From positions 124,001-188,000 of the forward strand of contig NZ_LR217692.1 in NCBI RefSeq assembly GCF_900698845.1: a stretch of DNA of 64,000 nt. The letters are read 5' to 3'. Shown here in pieces: positions 10,282-19,859 of the stretch. Source of the stretch: Buchnera aphidicola (Cinara cf. splendens/pseudotsugae 3390). GTDB lineage: Bacteria; Pseudomonadota; Gammaproteobacteria; Enterobacterales; Enterobacteriaceae. The notes beneath the pieces were generated by a model. The model was not told where the DNA came from. It ran no database searches and saw only the letters and a program-made list of their open reading frames with translations. Made by a program: the position numbers and the translations under genes. Within the stretch, counting starts at the first letter, position 1, and every line of letters begins with the position of its first letter.

Positions 10282-11355
10282 ATGAAAAAATCAATAATTT
10301 TAAAATTACAAAATGTAATAAAAAGATATTCTGAATTAGAATCTTTATTATCTTCTGATTATTCAGTATTTGATAAAAAAAAATTTTCTGTTTTATCAAA
10401 AGAACGAGCAGAATTATTTGAATTACGTGAATCATTTTTGTCATGGTTAAATATAAAATCAGATATAAAGAGCAATAAAGCATTATTACAAGATTCTGTT
10501 ATTGGTAAATTAGCAGAAGAAGAGTTATGTATTTTATTAAAAAAAAAAAAGGAAATTGAAAAAAAAATAAAAAAATTATTAATTCCTACTGATCCATTTG
10601 ATCAAAATAGTTGTTTTATTGAAATTAGAGCTGCTACAGGAGGATTAGAAGCTGCTATTTTTTCTGGAGAATTATGTAAAATGTATATGAGATATGCTGA
10701 TTTAAAAGCTTGGAGAGTAAGCATTATTAATATGCATGCAGGAGAACAAGGTGGTTACAAAGTAATTGTTTTAAAAGTTACAGGAATTGGTGTTTGTAAA
10801 TGTTTAAAGTTTGAATCTGGGGGTCATAGAGTTCAGAGAGTTCCACAAACAGAATCACAAGGTCGTATACATACTTCAACATGTACAGTGGCAATTATGC
10901 CCGAAGTTCCTAAATCAAAAGAAATTATATTAAATATTGCTGATTTAAAAATTGATACATTTCGTTCTTCAGGAGCAGGAGGGCAACATGTTAACACAAC
11001 AGATTCTGCTGTTCGTATTACACATATTCCAACTGGTAATGTAGTTGAATGTCAAGATGAACGTTCTCAGCATAAAAATAAAGAAAAGGCTTTGTCAGTT
11101 TTATCTGCTAAAATTTATTCTGAAATTAATGCAAAAGAAGCATTAGAAAATTCATTAATGAGAAAAAATTTATTAGGTACAGGTTCTAGGTCGGATCGAA
11201 ACAGAACATATAATTTTCCTCAAAATCGAGTAACTGATCATCGTATTAATTTAACATTATATCGTTTGAGTGAAATTTTATTAGGTAAATTAGATTTATT
11301 AATAGAACCTTTATTGCAAGAATATCAAGCAGATTTATTATTAATGATGGAATAG
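10282..11355 (+). CDS. prfA: Peptide chain release factor 1
   Basis: RF1 reads UAA and UAG in the ribosomal A site and triggers peptide release. It has 357 residues (E. coli 360). The catalytic GGQ is in [17 protein letters not shown], near residue 234, and the stop-codon-reading region with the P-x-T element is at about residues 180-190 ([14 protein letters not shown]). A run of twelve A at 10539-10550 encodes part of [11 protein letters not shown] in the N-terminal helical domain and is in frame. The methyltransferase gene for its GGQ glutamine, prmC, starts 22 bases downstream, a conserved pairing. In E. coli hemA precedes prfA; it is absent here. Confidence 0.98.
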   Translation: MKKSIILKLQNVIKRYSELESLLSSDYSVFDKKKFSVLSKERAELFELRESFLSWLNIKSDIKSNKALLQDSVIGKLAEEELCILLKKKKEIEKKIKKLLIPTDPFDQNSCFIEIRAATGGLEAAIFSGELCKMYMRYADLKAWRVSIINMHAGEQGGYKVIVLKVTGIGVCKCLKFESGGHRVQRVPQTESQGRIHTSTCTVAIMPEVPKSKEIILNIADLKIDTFRSSGAGGQHVNTTDSAVRITHIPTGNVVECQDERSQHKNKEKALSVLSAKIYSEINAKEALENSLMRKNLLGTGSRSDRNRTYNFPQNRVTDHRINLTLYRLSEILLGKLDLLIEPLLQEYQADLLLMME

Positions 11356-11377
11356 AATTAAGTTGGTATATATTATA

Positions 11378-12214
11378 ATGAATATTAAAACGTGGTTGTG
11401 TATTTCTAAAAAAAAATTAATTAATAGTTTAACGCCTCAATTAGATTCAGAAATATTAATATGTTACGTATTAAAATATTCAAAAAAAAAACTATTTTTA
11501 AATTATAACACAATTATTAATTGTAATGATTTATTAATATTAAACCATTTACTGTATAGAAGAATATTAGGAGAACCCATTGCATATATTATTAATAAAA
11601 AAGAATTTTGGTCATTATCTTTATTTGTTTCTCCTTCTGTATTAATTCCTAGACCTGATACAGAATTGTTGATTGAATTAGTTATGTCGCATGTTTATCT
11701 AAGAAACGAATTTATTTTAGATTTAGGAACAGGTAGTGGATCTATTGCCTTAGCCCTAGCTTATGAATATCCTTTGTGTAAAATTATAGGTATTGATAAT
11801 AGTTTAAGCGCCTTATCTATAGCGAAGTATAATGCGCGAAAATTAAACATTAATAACGTTTTTTTTATGTACAGTGACTGGTTTTCACATGTTCCTCTTA
11901 GAAAGTTTTATATAATTGTTTGTAATCCTCCTTATTTATCTAGAAAAGATTTTTATAAAACTACACAAGATTTGGTATTTGAACCATATAACTCTTTAGT
12001 TTCTGGAACATGTGGAATAGAATGTATACAGCATATTATAACCAATGCATATAGACATCTTACTTCTATAGGTTGGTTGTACATAGAACATTGTTATAAA
12101 CAAACCAATGTAGTCAGAAAAATTTTTAAAAATAATTTTTTTATAAAAATATCTTCTGTGAAAGATTATTCTAATCGTAAAAGAGTTACTTTCGGTTGTT
12201 TACTCAAAAAGTAG
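11378..12214 (+). CDS. prmC: Release factor glutamine methyltransferase
   Basis: SAM-dependent N5-glutamine methyltransferase that modifies the GGQ glutamine of release factors. I chose ATG 11378 (MNIKTWL, 278 residues; E. coli 277) over an upstream in-frame TTG at 11363. The SAM-binding motif is ILDLGTGSGSIALALA near residue 110, and the substrate-glutamine motif is NPPYLS near residue 180. The linker EFWSLSLFVSPSVLIPRPDTE matches the E. coli protein closely. No strong ribosome-binding site is seen, so it may depend on translation from prfA. It is the second gene of the prfA-prmC-sirB1 run. Confidence 0.95.
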   Translation: MNIKTWLCISKKKLINSLTPQLDSEILICYVLKYSKKKLFLNYNTIINCNDLLILNHLLYRRILGEPIAYIINKKEFWSLSLFVSPSVLIPRPDTELLIELVMSHVYLRNEFILDLGTGSGSIALALAYEYPLCKIIGIDNSLSALSIAKYNARKLNINNVFFMYSDWFSHVPLRKFYIIVCNPPYLSRKDFYKTTQDLVFEPYNSLVSGTCGIECIQHIITNAYRHLTSIGWLYIEHCYKQTNVVRKIFKNNFFIKISSVKDYSNRKRVTFGCLLKK

Positions 12215-12277
12215 TAATTTTTATAAAAATTTTATGTGTTTATTTTAATTTTAAAAACAATTATCTAGGATAGATAT

Positions 12278-13087
12278 ATGATAGATTTATATAATATTGA
12301 TTTTTCTCAAATATCTTTATGTGAGATTATGATAAAAATTATGGCAGATATTCGTGATGATTTTTCTGAAGAAAAAACTATGAATATTTGTAAAGAAAAA
12401 ATTCAAGAAGCTTTATTATTTATTCCTAACAAACTGACAGAAAAAAAAAAGATAGAAAAATTACTATTCTTATTTTATAAAATTTGGAAATTTGGTAGTT
12501 CTGTTGCAGTATATAAATTATCTGACATGATATGGTTAGATAAAGTAATATTATCTAATCAAGGTAGTTCTTTTTCTTTAGGAATAATATTGATATATAT
12601 TGCTAGTCATTTGAATATACTGATTACTCCTATAATTTTTCCAACACAGTTAATTTTAAAATTTAAAAATCCAGAAAAAAAATTTTTTTATATTGATCCA
12701 ATTAATGGAGATATAATAAATAAACATACTTTAAAAATATGGTTAAAAGGTAATATTAGTCCTTCTGCAGAATTAACAAATAATTATTTACAAGATTCTC
12801 AACCATTAACAGTAACTCAAAAAATTTTAGATATTTTAAAAGTTGCTTTACTAGAAGAAAAAAGTATTGAATTAGCTCTAAATGTAAGTAATATCTTGTT
12901 AAGATTGAAACCTAAGGACCCATATGAAATTCGAGATAGAGGATTAATTTTTTCTCAACTAAATTGTTATCATATAGCTATTTCAGATTTATTATATTTT
13001 ATTGAAAAGTGTCCTGAGGACCCGATTAGTGATATAATAAAAATGCAAATTCATTCTATTGAGCAAAAAAAAATTACTTTCCATTAA
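12278..13087 (+). CDS. sirB1: SirB1 (YchA) transglutaminase-like/TPR protein
   Basis: Member of the SirB1/YchA family, a transglutaminase-like fold followed by a TPR-like helical region. Its biochemical role is not established, and the cysteine-protease triad is not expected to be active in this family. It has 269 residues, the same as E. coli YchA. The ATG follows AGGATAG. The middle segment SNQGSSFSLGIILIYIASHLNI, then LILKF and FYIDPINGDI, aligns with the family; the C-terminal repeat region contains LLRLKPKDPYEIRDRGLI and IEKCPEDP. It sits in the ancestral prfA-prmC-ychA order. Family assignment is firm, function is not. Confidence 0.88.
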   Translation: MIDLYNIDFSQISLCEIMIKIMADIRDDFSEEKTMNICKEKIQEALLFIPNKLTEKKKIEKLLFLFYKIWKFGSSVAVYKLSDMIWLDKVILSNQGSSFSLGIILIYIASHLNILITPIIFPTQLILKFKNPEKKFFYIDPINGDIINKHTLKIWLKGNISPSAELTNNYLQDSQPLTVTQKILDILKVALLEEKSIELALNVSNILLRLKPKDPYEIRDRGLIFSQLNCYHIAISDLLYFIEKCPEDPISDIIKMQIHSIEQKKITFH

Positions 13088-13167
13088 ATATAATTTTATT
13101 ATATCATTAAAATATATTGTGTATTGTGTTTTTTTAAAGAAAGATATATTAAAGAAAGAGATATAGT

Positions 13168-14370
13168 ATGAAAAAAAAATTAATTTTAGTGTTAAATTGC
13201 GGTAGTTCTTCTGTCAAATTTTCAGTCATTGATCCGATTTTAGAAATAAATTATCTAGATGGAATGGTAGATATTTTAAATTCTAAAATATCTTTAATAA
13301 TTAAAAATTTAATTAAAAATACGACATTATTTAAAGAATTCGAAAAAATGGATTCATATGAAAAGTTAATTAAATTAATTTTTACTACATTATTATGTAA
13401 ATATAAAAATTATTTAGATGATGTAGTAGGCATTGGACATCGAGTAGTACATGGAGGACCTTTTTTAAAAAAATCTATGATTATCAATTCTGATATTTTA
13501 TTAAAAATTAAACAATCATCTATTTTTGCTCCTCTACACAATCCTTTTCACGTAGCTGCTATTAAAATAGCTCTAAAGATTATGCCAATATTACAATATA
13601 ATAATGTAGTAGTATTCGATACTGCTTTTCATCAAACTATACCTAAGAAAGCATTTTTATACGCTATTCCTTATAAATTTTATAAGAATTATTCTATTCG
13701 TCGGTATGGTGCGCATGGAATTAATCATTTTTATGTTTTAAAGAAGAGTTCTTTGATATTAAAGAAACCTATAAATTGTTTAAATATTATTAGTTGTCAT
13801 TTAGGAAGTGGATCCTCGATTACAGCTATAGTAAATGGTCAATCAGTAGACACTTCCATGGGTTTGACTCCTCTAGAAGGACTGGTTATGGGAACGCGCT
13901 GCGGAGATATTGATCCATATGTAATTTTTTATATGGTCAATGAATTAAATATTCCTGTTAAAGAAGTACAACAAATACTGACTAAAGAATCCGGAGTTTT
14001 AGGAATTAGCTCTATGACTAGTGATTTTAGAAAATTAGAAGAAAAATATTATACACATAAACAAGCAAAGTTATCTATTAATATTTTTTGTTATCGTATT
14101 TCTAAATATATTAGTGGATATTCTTCGTTAATGCAAGGAAGACTAGATGCAATTGTTTTTACTGGAGGTATTGGGGAAAATTCTAGCTTTATTCGTCAAA
14201 AAATTATACATAAATTGTCTTTATTGAATTTATTTATTGACGTAAAGAAAAATAAAAAAAATTACAAAAAAAATATATTTATAAATTCTATGAATAGTAT
14301 ACCTATACTTGTTATACCAGCAAATGAGAATCAAATTATTGCTCAAGAAACGTATGATTTAGTTGTATAG
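13168..14370 (+). CDS. ackA: Acetate kinase
   Basis: Interconverts acetyl phosphate plus ADP with acetate plus ATP. It has 400 residues, identical in length to E. coli AckA. The N-terminal phosphate-1 motif VLNCGSSSVKFSV, GIGHRVVHGG (arginine near residue 91), the active histidine in SCHLGSGSSI, TRCGDIDP and the C-terminal FTGGIGENS are all visible. An AAAGAGA ribosome-binding stretch precedes the ATG. With pta downstream it forms the Pta-AckA route between acetyl-CoA and acetate, taking acetyl-CoA from the PDH complex encoded at 36559-41990. There is no sign of decay. Confidence 0.97.
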   Translation: MKKKLILVLNCGSSSVKFSVIDPILEINYLDGMVDILNSKISLIIKNLIKNTTLFKEFEKMDSYEKLIKLIFTTLLCKYKNYLDDVVGIGHRVVHGGPFLKKSMIINSDILLKIKQSSIFAPLHNPFHVAAIKIALKIMPILQYNNVVVFDTAFHQTIPKKAFLYAIPYKFYKNYSIRRYGAHGINHFYVLKKSSLILKKPINCLNIISCHLGSGSSITAIVNGQSVDTSMGLTPLEGLVMGTRCGDIDPYVIFYMVNELNIPVKEVQQILTKESGVLGISSMTSDFRKLEEKYYTHKQAKLSINIFCYRISKYISGYSSLMQGRLDAIVFTGGIGENSSFIRQKIIHKLSLLNLFIDVKKNKKNYKKNIFINSMNSIPILVIPANENQIIAQETYDLVV

Positions 14371-14521
14371 ATATTGTATATTTATTTTTAACATTATATA
14401 TAATGTATCAGTTTGAAAAATATATATATTTTATTCTAAATAGTGTGTTTTTTACGTAGATTATCTAGTATACTACTAAATTATTTTTTTAATTTTATTT
14501 ATTATATTGATTAATATATTT

Positions 14522-15508
14522 ATGAAAAATTATATAGAGAAATTTAAATTATTTCTACAAAAAAAAGCTAGCTCTAAGGTTAGAAAAATTGTTTTTCCTG
14601 AAGGTAATGATATAAAAATTATTGAAGCGGCTTCTATATGTAGTCAATTAAATATTTCGAAATGCATTTTGTTAGGAAATTATGACTATATTAATAATTT
14701 TGCTACAAAAAATAATTTTTTTTTAAATAAAAATATTAAAATTATTGATCCTGATGAAATTCGAAAAGATTACGTGCTGAATTTATTTCATTTGAGAAAA
14801 AATAAAGATATATGCAATGTAGAACAAGCTTCTAATTTATTATGTAATAATATAATATTATCATTAATGATGTTACATAATAGTGACGTAGATGGTGTTG
14901 TAGCAGGAATAACACATTCTACGGCTGATATTGTACGACCAACTTTTCAGTTAATACAAAATAATCATAAAAATTCATTTGTATCATCAGTTTTTTTGAT
15001 GCTTTTTTCAAATAAAGTTTTAGTATATGGAGACTGTGCTATTAATAAATATCCAGATGAAAATGTATTAGCAAAAATAGCAATTCAATCTGCTAATACA
15101 GCGAGATCTGTTGGAATATTTCCAAAAATAGCAATGTTATCATATTCTACTGATACTTCAGGTTCAGGAAAATCTGTGGATAGGATTAGACAAGCAATCA
15201 GTATAGTAAAGAATATTCAGCCAGATTTATTAATTGACGGACCTATGCAATATGATACTGCTGTTTCGTCTGAAATAGCACAGAAAAAATTTCCTGATTC
15301 TTCAGTAGCTGGTCGAGCTACTGTTTTAATATTTCCTGATTTAAATTCTGGAAACATTACATACAAAGCTGTTCAACAATCTTCTGGGATTATATCAATT
15401 GGACCAATTTTACAAGGTTTACGAAAACCTGTAAATGATTTATCTCGAGGAGCAACTGTTCAGGATATTGTATATACTACTGCTATGACTGTTATTCAGT
15501 CTTTTTGA
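14522..15508 (+). CDS. pta: Phosphate acetyltransferase, C-terminal catalytic domain only
   Basis: Converts acetyl-CoA and phosphate to acetyl phosphate and CoA. Only about 328 residues are encoded, against 714 in E. coli Pta. The ORF begins (MKNYIEKFK...) just before the PTA_PTB catalytic domain: RKIVFPEGND, AIQSANTA, MLSYSTDTSGSGKSV, DGPMQYDTAV, SPVAGRATV-like SSVAGRATVLIFPDLNSGN and GLRKPVNDLSRGA. The N-terminal P-loop-like and DRTGG domains are absent, and the 151-base spacer to ackA is far too short to hold a remnant. I chose ATG 14522 over TTG 14507. The stand-alone form resembles the single-domain Pta found in many Gram-positive bacteria. Confidence 0.92.
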   Translation: MKNYIEKFKLFLQKKASSKVRKIVFPEGNDIKIIEAASICSQLNISKCILLGNYDYINNFATKNNFFLNKNIKIIDPDEIRKDYVLNLFHLRKNKDICNVEQASNLLCNNIILSLMMLHNSDVDGVVAGITHSTADIVRPTFQLIQNNHKNSFVSSVFLMLFSNKVLVYGDCAINKYPDENVLAKIAIQSANTARSVGIFPKIAMLSYSTDTSGSGKSVDRIRQAISIVKNIQPDLLIDGPMQYDTAVSSEIAQKKFPDSSVAGRATVLIFPDLNSGNITYKAVQQSSGIISIGPILQGLRKPVNDLSRGATVQDIVYTTAMTVIQSF

Positions 15509-15549
15509 TATTTTCAAAAAAATAAGGGTATATTTTTATACTTAATTCG

Positions 15550-15588
15550 TAAAATTACTATAATTATTTTTTTTAAGTAGTAATTTTA
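15550..15588. terminator. Inverted repeat between convergent pta and gyrA
   Basis: TAAAATTACTA (15550-15560) pairs perfectly with TAGTAATTTTA (15578-15588); the 17-base loop contains a T8 run. It lies between genes that converge and overlaps the last codon of gyrA. The stem has little GC, so the terminator call is tentative. Confidence 0.45.
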
Positions 15589-18084
15589 TGATATTAAAGG
15601 AGTATAGGATAGTTTTTGTAACCCTACTACTTTTTCTTTTTTTGCAGTTCTAATCAAAATAACTCCCTGGGTATTTCTTTGTAAAGTTGCAATTTCAGAC
15701 ACTCTGGTTCTAACAAGAGTCCCTGCATTTGTGATCATCATGATTTGATTATAATTATCAACTTGTATAGCTCCTATAACAACTCCGTTTTTTGGGGTTA
15801 CACGAATAGAAATAACACCTTTAGTAGCCCTTGATTTAACAGGAAAATGATTGATTTTAGTTCTTTTTCCATATCCATTTTCCGTTACAATTAGGATATC
15901 ATCTTTTGTTTTAGGAACTAATAATGACACAACTCGATCGTTTTTAATGATTTTTATACCTTTTATACCTGCAGCAGTACGGCCCATTTTTCTAATTTTT
16001 GTTTCAGAAAAGCGAACGACTTTTCCTTTAGAAGTAAATAGTAGTATGTTATTTTTACCATTCGTTAAAGAAACACCGATTAATTCATCATTTTTTCGTA
16101 AATTAATTGCTATTATTCCAGAGTTTCTAGGTTTTTTAAACTGATCTAATGATGTTTTTTTTACAAAACCTAGAGCAGTAGCCATAAAAATATTTATTGA
16201 TGATTTATACTCTGAAATAGGTAAAATTGTTGTTATTCTTTCTTTCTGTGTTAACGGTAGTAAATTAATAATAGGTCTTCCTCGAGCATGTCTACTAGTT
16301 TCAGGTAATTGATATACTTTCATCCAGTACAGTAGTCCTCTACTAGAAAAACATAAGATAGTATCATGAGAATTAGCTACTAATAAATTCTCTATATAGT
16401 CTTCATCAGTAGTTTTTGCAGCAGATTTTCCTTTTCCTCCTCTTTTTTGAGCGTTGTAGTCTGAAATTGGTTGATACTTTACGTATCCAGAATGTGATAA
16501 CGTTACTACAACACTTTCTTGTATTATCATATCTTCCATGTTTATTTCAGAGGTTTTTTTTATAATTTTTGTTCTGCGTAAATCAGAAAACTGATTTTTT
16601 ATTTTTAATAGTTCTTGTTTTATTATTTTTTTTAATTGATTAGAACTAGATAGGATTTTTTTTAATATTGATTTTTTTTTTAATAGACTTTTGTATTTTT
16701 GATAAATATTATTTGTTTCTAATGTAGTAAGTTTATTTAGCTTAATATTTAAAATAGCTTGTGTTTGTTTTTTGCTAAAATTAAAAGTTATTGCATTATT
16801 GCATATATTACGGTGTACATGTATAGTAGTGTTTTTTTTCCATTTTATTTTTTCTAGATTTTTCCTAGCATTTTTACTATTACGAGCTATTTTTATTACT
16901 TCAATAATTTTATCGATATTATTCAAAGCAATGTAAAATCCTTCTAATACATGGATTTTTTTTGTGTATTTATTTAATTTAAACAAGCACTTTCTAGTAA
17001 TAATTTTTTTTCTATGTCTTATAAACTCTTTCAGTATTTTTTTTAGTCCCATTGTTTTAGGTTGACCAGAAGATAAAGCAACCATATTTATTCCAAAAGA
17101 TGTTTGTAATGATGTTAATGTGTATAATTGATGTAGCACTACTTTGGCAATAAAATCTTTTTTGATTTCTATTACAATTCTCATTCCATCTTTGTCTGAT
17201 TCATCACGAATAGCAGAAATTCCAAGAATTTTTTTTTCTTTTACTAATAAAGCAATTTTTTCAATTAATTTAGATTTATTAACTTGATATGGTAATTCGT
17301 AAATTATTAAAGACTCTTTTTTATTTTTTTCGCTATATTCTATTGAATGTTTTGATCTAATAGATATTTTTCCTTTTCCTGTGCGATAAGCTTCTTGAAT
17401 ACCATTTTTTCCGTGAATAATTCCAGCTGTTGGAAAATCAGGACCGGGAATGTATTTCATTAATTTTTTTAAAGAAATAAATGGATTTTTGAGGTATGCA
17501 ATGCAACCATTTATTACTTCTTGAAGGTTATGTGGCGGAATGTTAGTGGCCATACCTACAGCAATACCTGAAGATCCGTTAATTAATAAATTAGGAATTT
17601 TTGTGGGTAAAATTTCCGGTATTTTTTCTGTTCCGTCATAATTTAAAACGAAATTAACTGTATTTTTTTCTAAATCGTTTAACATCTCATGAGCAATTTT
17701 AGACATACGGATTTCTGTGTATCTCATGGCTGCTGCAGAATCTCCATCAATGGATCCAAAATTTCCTTGTCCATCGATTAATGGATATCTTAAAGAAAAT
17801 TGTTGAGCCATGCGTACAATTGCATCGTATACTGCAGAATCTCCGTGTGGATGATATTTACCTATTACATCACCTACTATTCTTGCTGATTTTTTGTAGG
17901 GTGTATTCCATTTATTATGCAATATATTCATGGCAAATAATATTCTTCTGTGTACGGGTTTTAGTCCATCTCTTACATCTGGTAAAGCTCGTCCAATAAT
18001 TACAGACATAGCATAATCAAGATAAGATTTTTGCAATTCTTCTTCAATATTGACCTTTTTGATTTCTTTTGCAATATTATTCAT
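15586..18084 (-). CDS. gyrA: DNA gyrase subunit A
   Basis: Breakage-reunion subunit of DNA gyrase, which introduces negative supercoils. It has 832 residues against 875 in E. coli. The N-terminus [33 protein letters not shown], the catalytic tyrosine in [11 protein letters not shown] (near residue 122), and the C-terminal GyrA box [10 protein letters not shown] are all present, so DNA wrapping should be retained. The E. coli acidic tail after the beta-pinwheel is missing: the protein ends shortly after [24 protein letters not shown] precedes the ATG. It is a single-gene unit; upstream is a spacer with two inverted repeats. Confidence 0.98.
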   Translation of the reverse strand: MNNIAKEIKKVNIEEELQKSYLDYAMSVIIGRALPDVRDGLKPVHRRILFAMNILHNKWNTPYKKSARIVGDVIGKYHPHGDSAVYDAIVRMAQQFSLRYPLIDGQGNFGSIDGDSAAAMRYTEIRMSKIAHEMLNDLEKNTVNFVLNYDGTEKIPEILPTKIPNLLINGSSGIAVGMATNIPPHNLQEVINGCIAYLKNPFISLKKLMKYIPGPDFPTAGIIHGKNGIQEAYRTGKGKISIRSKHSIEYSEKNKKESLIIYELPYQVNKSKLIEKIALLVKEKKILGISAIRDESDKDGMRIVIEIKKDFIAKVVLHQLYTLTSLQTSFGINMVALSSGQPKTMGLKKILKEFIRHRKKIITRKCLFKLNKYTKKIHVLEGFYIALNNIDKIIEVIKIARNSKNARKNLEKIKWKKNTTIHVHRNICNNAITFNFSKKQTQAILNIKLNKLTTLETNNIYQKYKSLLKKKSILKKILSSSNQLKKIIKQELLKIKNQFSDLRRTKIIKKTSEINMEDMIIQESVVVTLSHSGYVKYQPISDYNAQKRGGKGKSAAKTTDEDYIENLLVANSHDTILCFSSRGLLYWMKVYQLPETSRHARGRPIINLLPLTQKERITTILPISEYKSSINIFMATALGFVKKTSLDQFKKPRNSGIIAINLRKNDELIGVSLTNGKNNILLFTSKGKVVRFSETKIRKMGRTAAGIKGIKIIKNDRVVSLLVPKTKDDILIVTENGYGKRTKINHFPVKSRATKGVISIRVTPKNGVVIGAIQVDNYNQIMMITNAGTLVRTRVSEIATLQRNTQGVILIRTAKKEKVVGLQKLSYTPLIS

Positions 18085-18304
18085 TTTCTCATCTCTATGA
18101 TATAATTTATTTTTAATATATTTTAACTAAAATGATGATTTTTTTTTATTAAATGAATACAAAAAATGAAATAAGAATATTATTTTACAAATTGAACGTA
18201 TTATCAACAATATTATTATTAGTATAAAAATACTGTAATTTAAAAATGGTATTATATAGTATATTTATTGCTATATTTGTTTATTTAACAATAATTTTAA
18301 TGTA

Positions 18305-18324
18305 GATATGTATTAATACATATC
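18305..18324. repeat. Perfect 20-bp palindrome in the gyrA-ahpC spacer
   Basis: GATATGTATT is followed directly by its exact reverse complement AATACATATC. There is no loop, which is unlike a terminator and more like a dimeric protein-binding site or a chance AT palindrome. It is 220 bases upstream of the gyrA start. Confidence 0.6.
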
Positions 18325-18326
18325 AA

Positions 18327-18358
18327 TTCTATCAATGTTTTTATAAAAATTGATAGAA
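18327..18358 (-). terminator. Hairpin downstream of ahpC
   Basis: TTCTATCAAT (18327-18336) pairs with ATTGATAGAA (18349-18358). Skipping one bulged G, the pairing continues for four more bases, leaving a three-base loop. It lies 24 bases after the ahpC stop on the minus strand, so it is probably the ahpC terminator, though no clear U-run follows. Confidence 0.45.
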
Positions 18359-18381
18359 ATATATTATTTTTATTAGATGAA

Positions 18382-18984
18382 TTATATTTTTTTAAAATTT
18401 TTTGATAGATATTTTTTTACTCCTTCTGGAGTTGCTCGCATAGCATCTTTTTCTTTACTCCAATTAGCAGGACATACTTTTCCGTGTTTTTTATAAAATG
18501 TGAAAGCATCAATTATTCTGATAATCTCTAAGATATTTCTACCTATTGGTAAGTCATTAATAGATTGATGACGAACAATACCATCTTGATCGATTATAAA
18601 TGAAGCTCGTAAAGCAACCGTTAATTCTGGGTGTTCAACTCCATAATATTTTTGTATATTTTTAGTAATGTCGGACACCATAGGAAATTTTATTGCTCCA
18701 ATACCTCCTTTATTAGGTTTTATGTTTCTCCATGCATTATGTACATATACTGAATCTATAGATACTCCTATAATGCGTACATTTCTATTATTAAACTCAG
18801 AATATAAATTATTAAATGCTATTAACTCTGAAGGACATACAAATGTAAAATCCATAGGCCAAAAAAATAATACTGTTATTTTTCCAGAACTATATTCATA
18901 TAAATTAAAATCATTCACGATCTCACCATTAGGTAATACTGCTGATGCAATAAAATTAGGAGCTTTTTTAGATACTAAAATCAT
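18382..18984 (-). CDS. ahpC: 2-Cys peroxiredoxin (AhpC/TSA family)
   Basis: Thiol peroxidase that reduces hydrogen peroxide and alkyl hydroperoxides. I chose the ATG at 18984 (MILVSKKAPNF, 200 residues) because GAGGGA lies just upstream; the longer reading from 19032 adds a non-homologous leader. The peroxidatic cysteine is in FTFVCPSE (near residue 50) and the resolving cysteine in KVCPANW (near residue 170), so this is a typical 2-Cys enzyme. The long C-terminal tail is closer to the Tsa/Prx1 type than to enterobacterial AhpC (187 residues), and Buchnera genomes often name it tsaA. No ahpF is seen here. It is divergent from ung. Confidence 0.93.
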   Translation of the reverse strand: MILVSKKAPNFIASAVLPNGEIVNDFNLYEYSSGKITVLFFWPMDFTFVCPSELIAFNNLYSEFNNRNVRIIGVSIDSVYVHNAWRNIKPNKGGIGAIKFPMVSDITKNIQKYYGVEHPELTVALRASFIIDQDGIVRHQSINDLPIGRNILEIIRIIDAFTFYKKHGKVCPANWSKEKDAMRATPEGVKKYLSKNFKKI

Positions 18985-19141
18985 TTTTCTTCCCTCTGAT
19001 ATCAAAATATGTATATGATGAAGTTTATACAATAAAATTATGATATACTATATCATAATTTTTATTTTTTCATATTATTTTAAAAAATTATTTTTAAACA
19101 AACGGCATATTTTTTATTATTTTATAATATTGGTGTACTTC

Positions 19142-19818
19142 ATGGTTATTTCATCTAATTATTTATGGTCAAATTTTTTTTTTAGAGAAAAAAAAAAAAA
19201 TATTTTATACATTTATGGAATACTTTACAAAATATACAAAAGAATACAAGAGTTTATCCTCCTAAAAAAGATATTTTTAATGCTTTTTTATTAACACCAA
19301 TATCAGAAATTAAAGTAGTAATTATAGGTCAAGATCCATATTGTCGATTTGGACAAGCAAATGGTTTGTCTTTTTCAGTCTCTAAATGTACATCGCTCCC
19401 TGCTTCATTAAAAAATATATTTATAGAATTACAGCATAATTTTCCACAATTTAAAATTCGTACAAATGGATGTTTAAAATCTTGGTCACGACAAGGTGTA
19501 TTTTTATTAAATTCTATATTAACTGTTTCGGATAGTTTACCAGGATCTCATAAAGGATTAGGTTGGGAAATATTTACTAATCAAGTTATTAAGTTTATTA
19601 GTGATATTCATGTAGGTATAATATTCGTACTATGGGGTTCTTTATCAAGTCAAAAATATCATTTGATAAATAAAGATATACATTTTATACTACGATCGTC
19701 GCATCCATCTCCTCTTTCATGTCATCGAGGTTTTTTTGGATGCAAACACTTTTTAAAAATAAATACAATTTTAATGCAACAAAATAAAAAACCAATTAAT
19801 TGGTTTAGAGATACATAA
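19142..19818 (+). pseudogene. ung: Uracil-DNA glycosylase, frameshifted in an A13 tract (possibly rescued by slippage)
   Basis: Removes uracil from DNA, starting base-excision repair. The reading starts at ATG 19142 (MVISSNYLWS...) in one frame and continues after a run of thirteen A (19188-19200) in another frame as YFIHLWNTLQ, VYPPKKDIFNAF, GQDPYCRFGQANGLSFSV, QGVFLLNS, FVLWGSLSS and HPSPLSCHRGFFGC, to the stop at 19816-19818. The N-terminal piece aligns with the start of E. coli Ung (229 residues), so the whole gene is present apart from one missing A (or two extra). The catalytic Asp (GQDPY) and His (HPSPLS) remain; the conserved His after GQDPY is Cys. It could be a sequencing error, a young pseudogene, or a gene read by RNA-polymerase slippage. 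Confidence 0.85.
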
Positions 19819-19859
19819 TTTTAAATTATGTTAATATACATTGATATTTATACGTTAAA

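Noticed and set aside
15851..16144. Open frame on the + strand inside gyrA
   Set aside because: Antisense to the conserved gyrA C-terminal domain; no ribosome-binding site or family features.
19040..19294. An 84-codon open frame overlapping the start of ung
   Set aside because: Only its part from ATG 19142 to the A13 tract resembles Ung; the upstream section is random A/T sequence, and the part after the tract is out of frame with the real gene.
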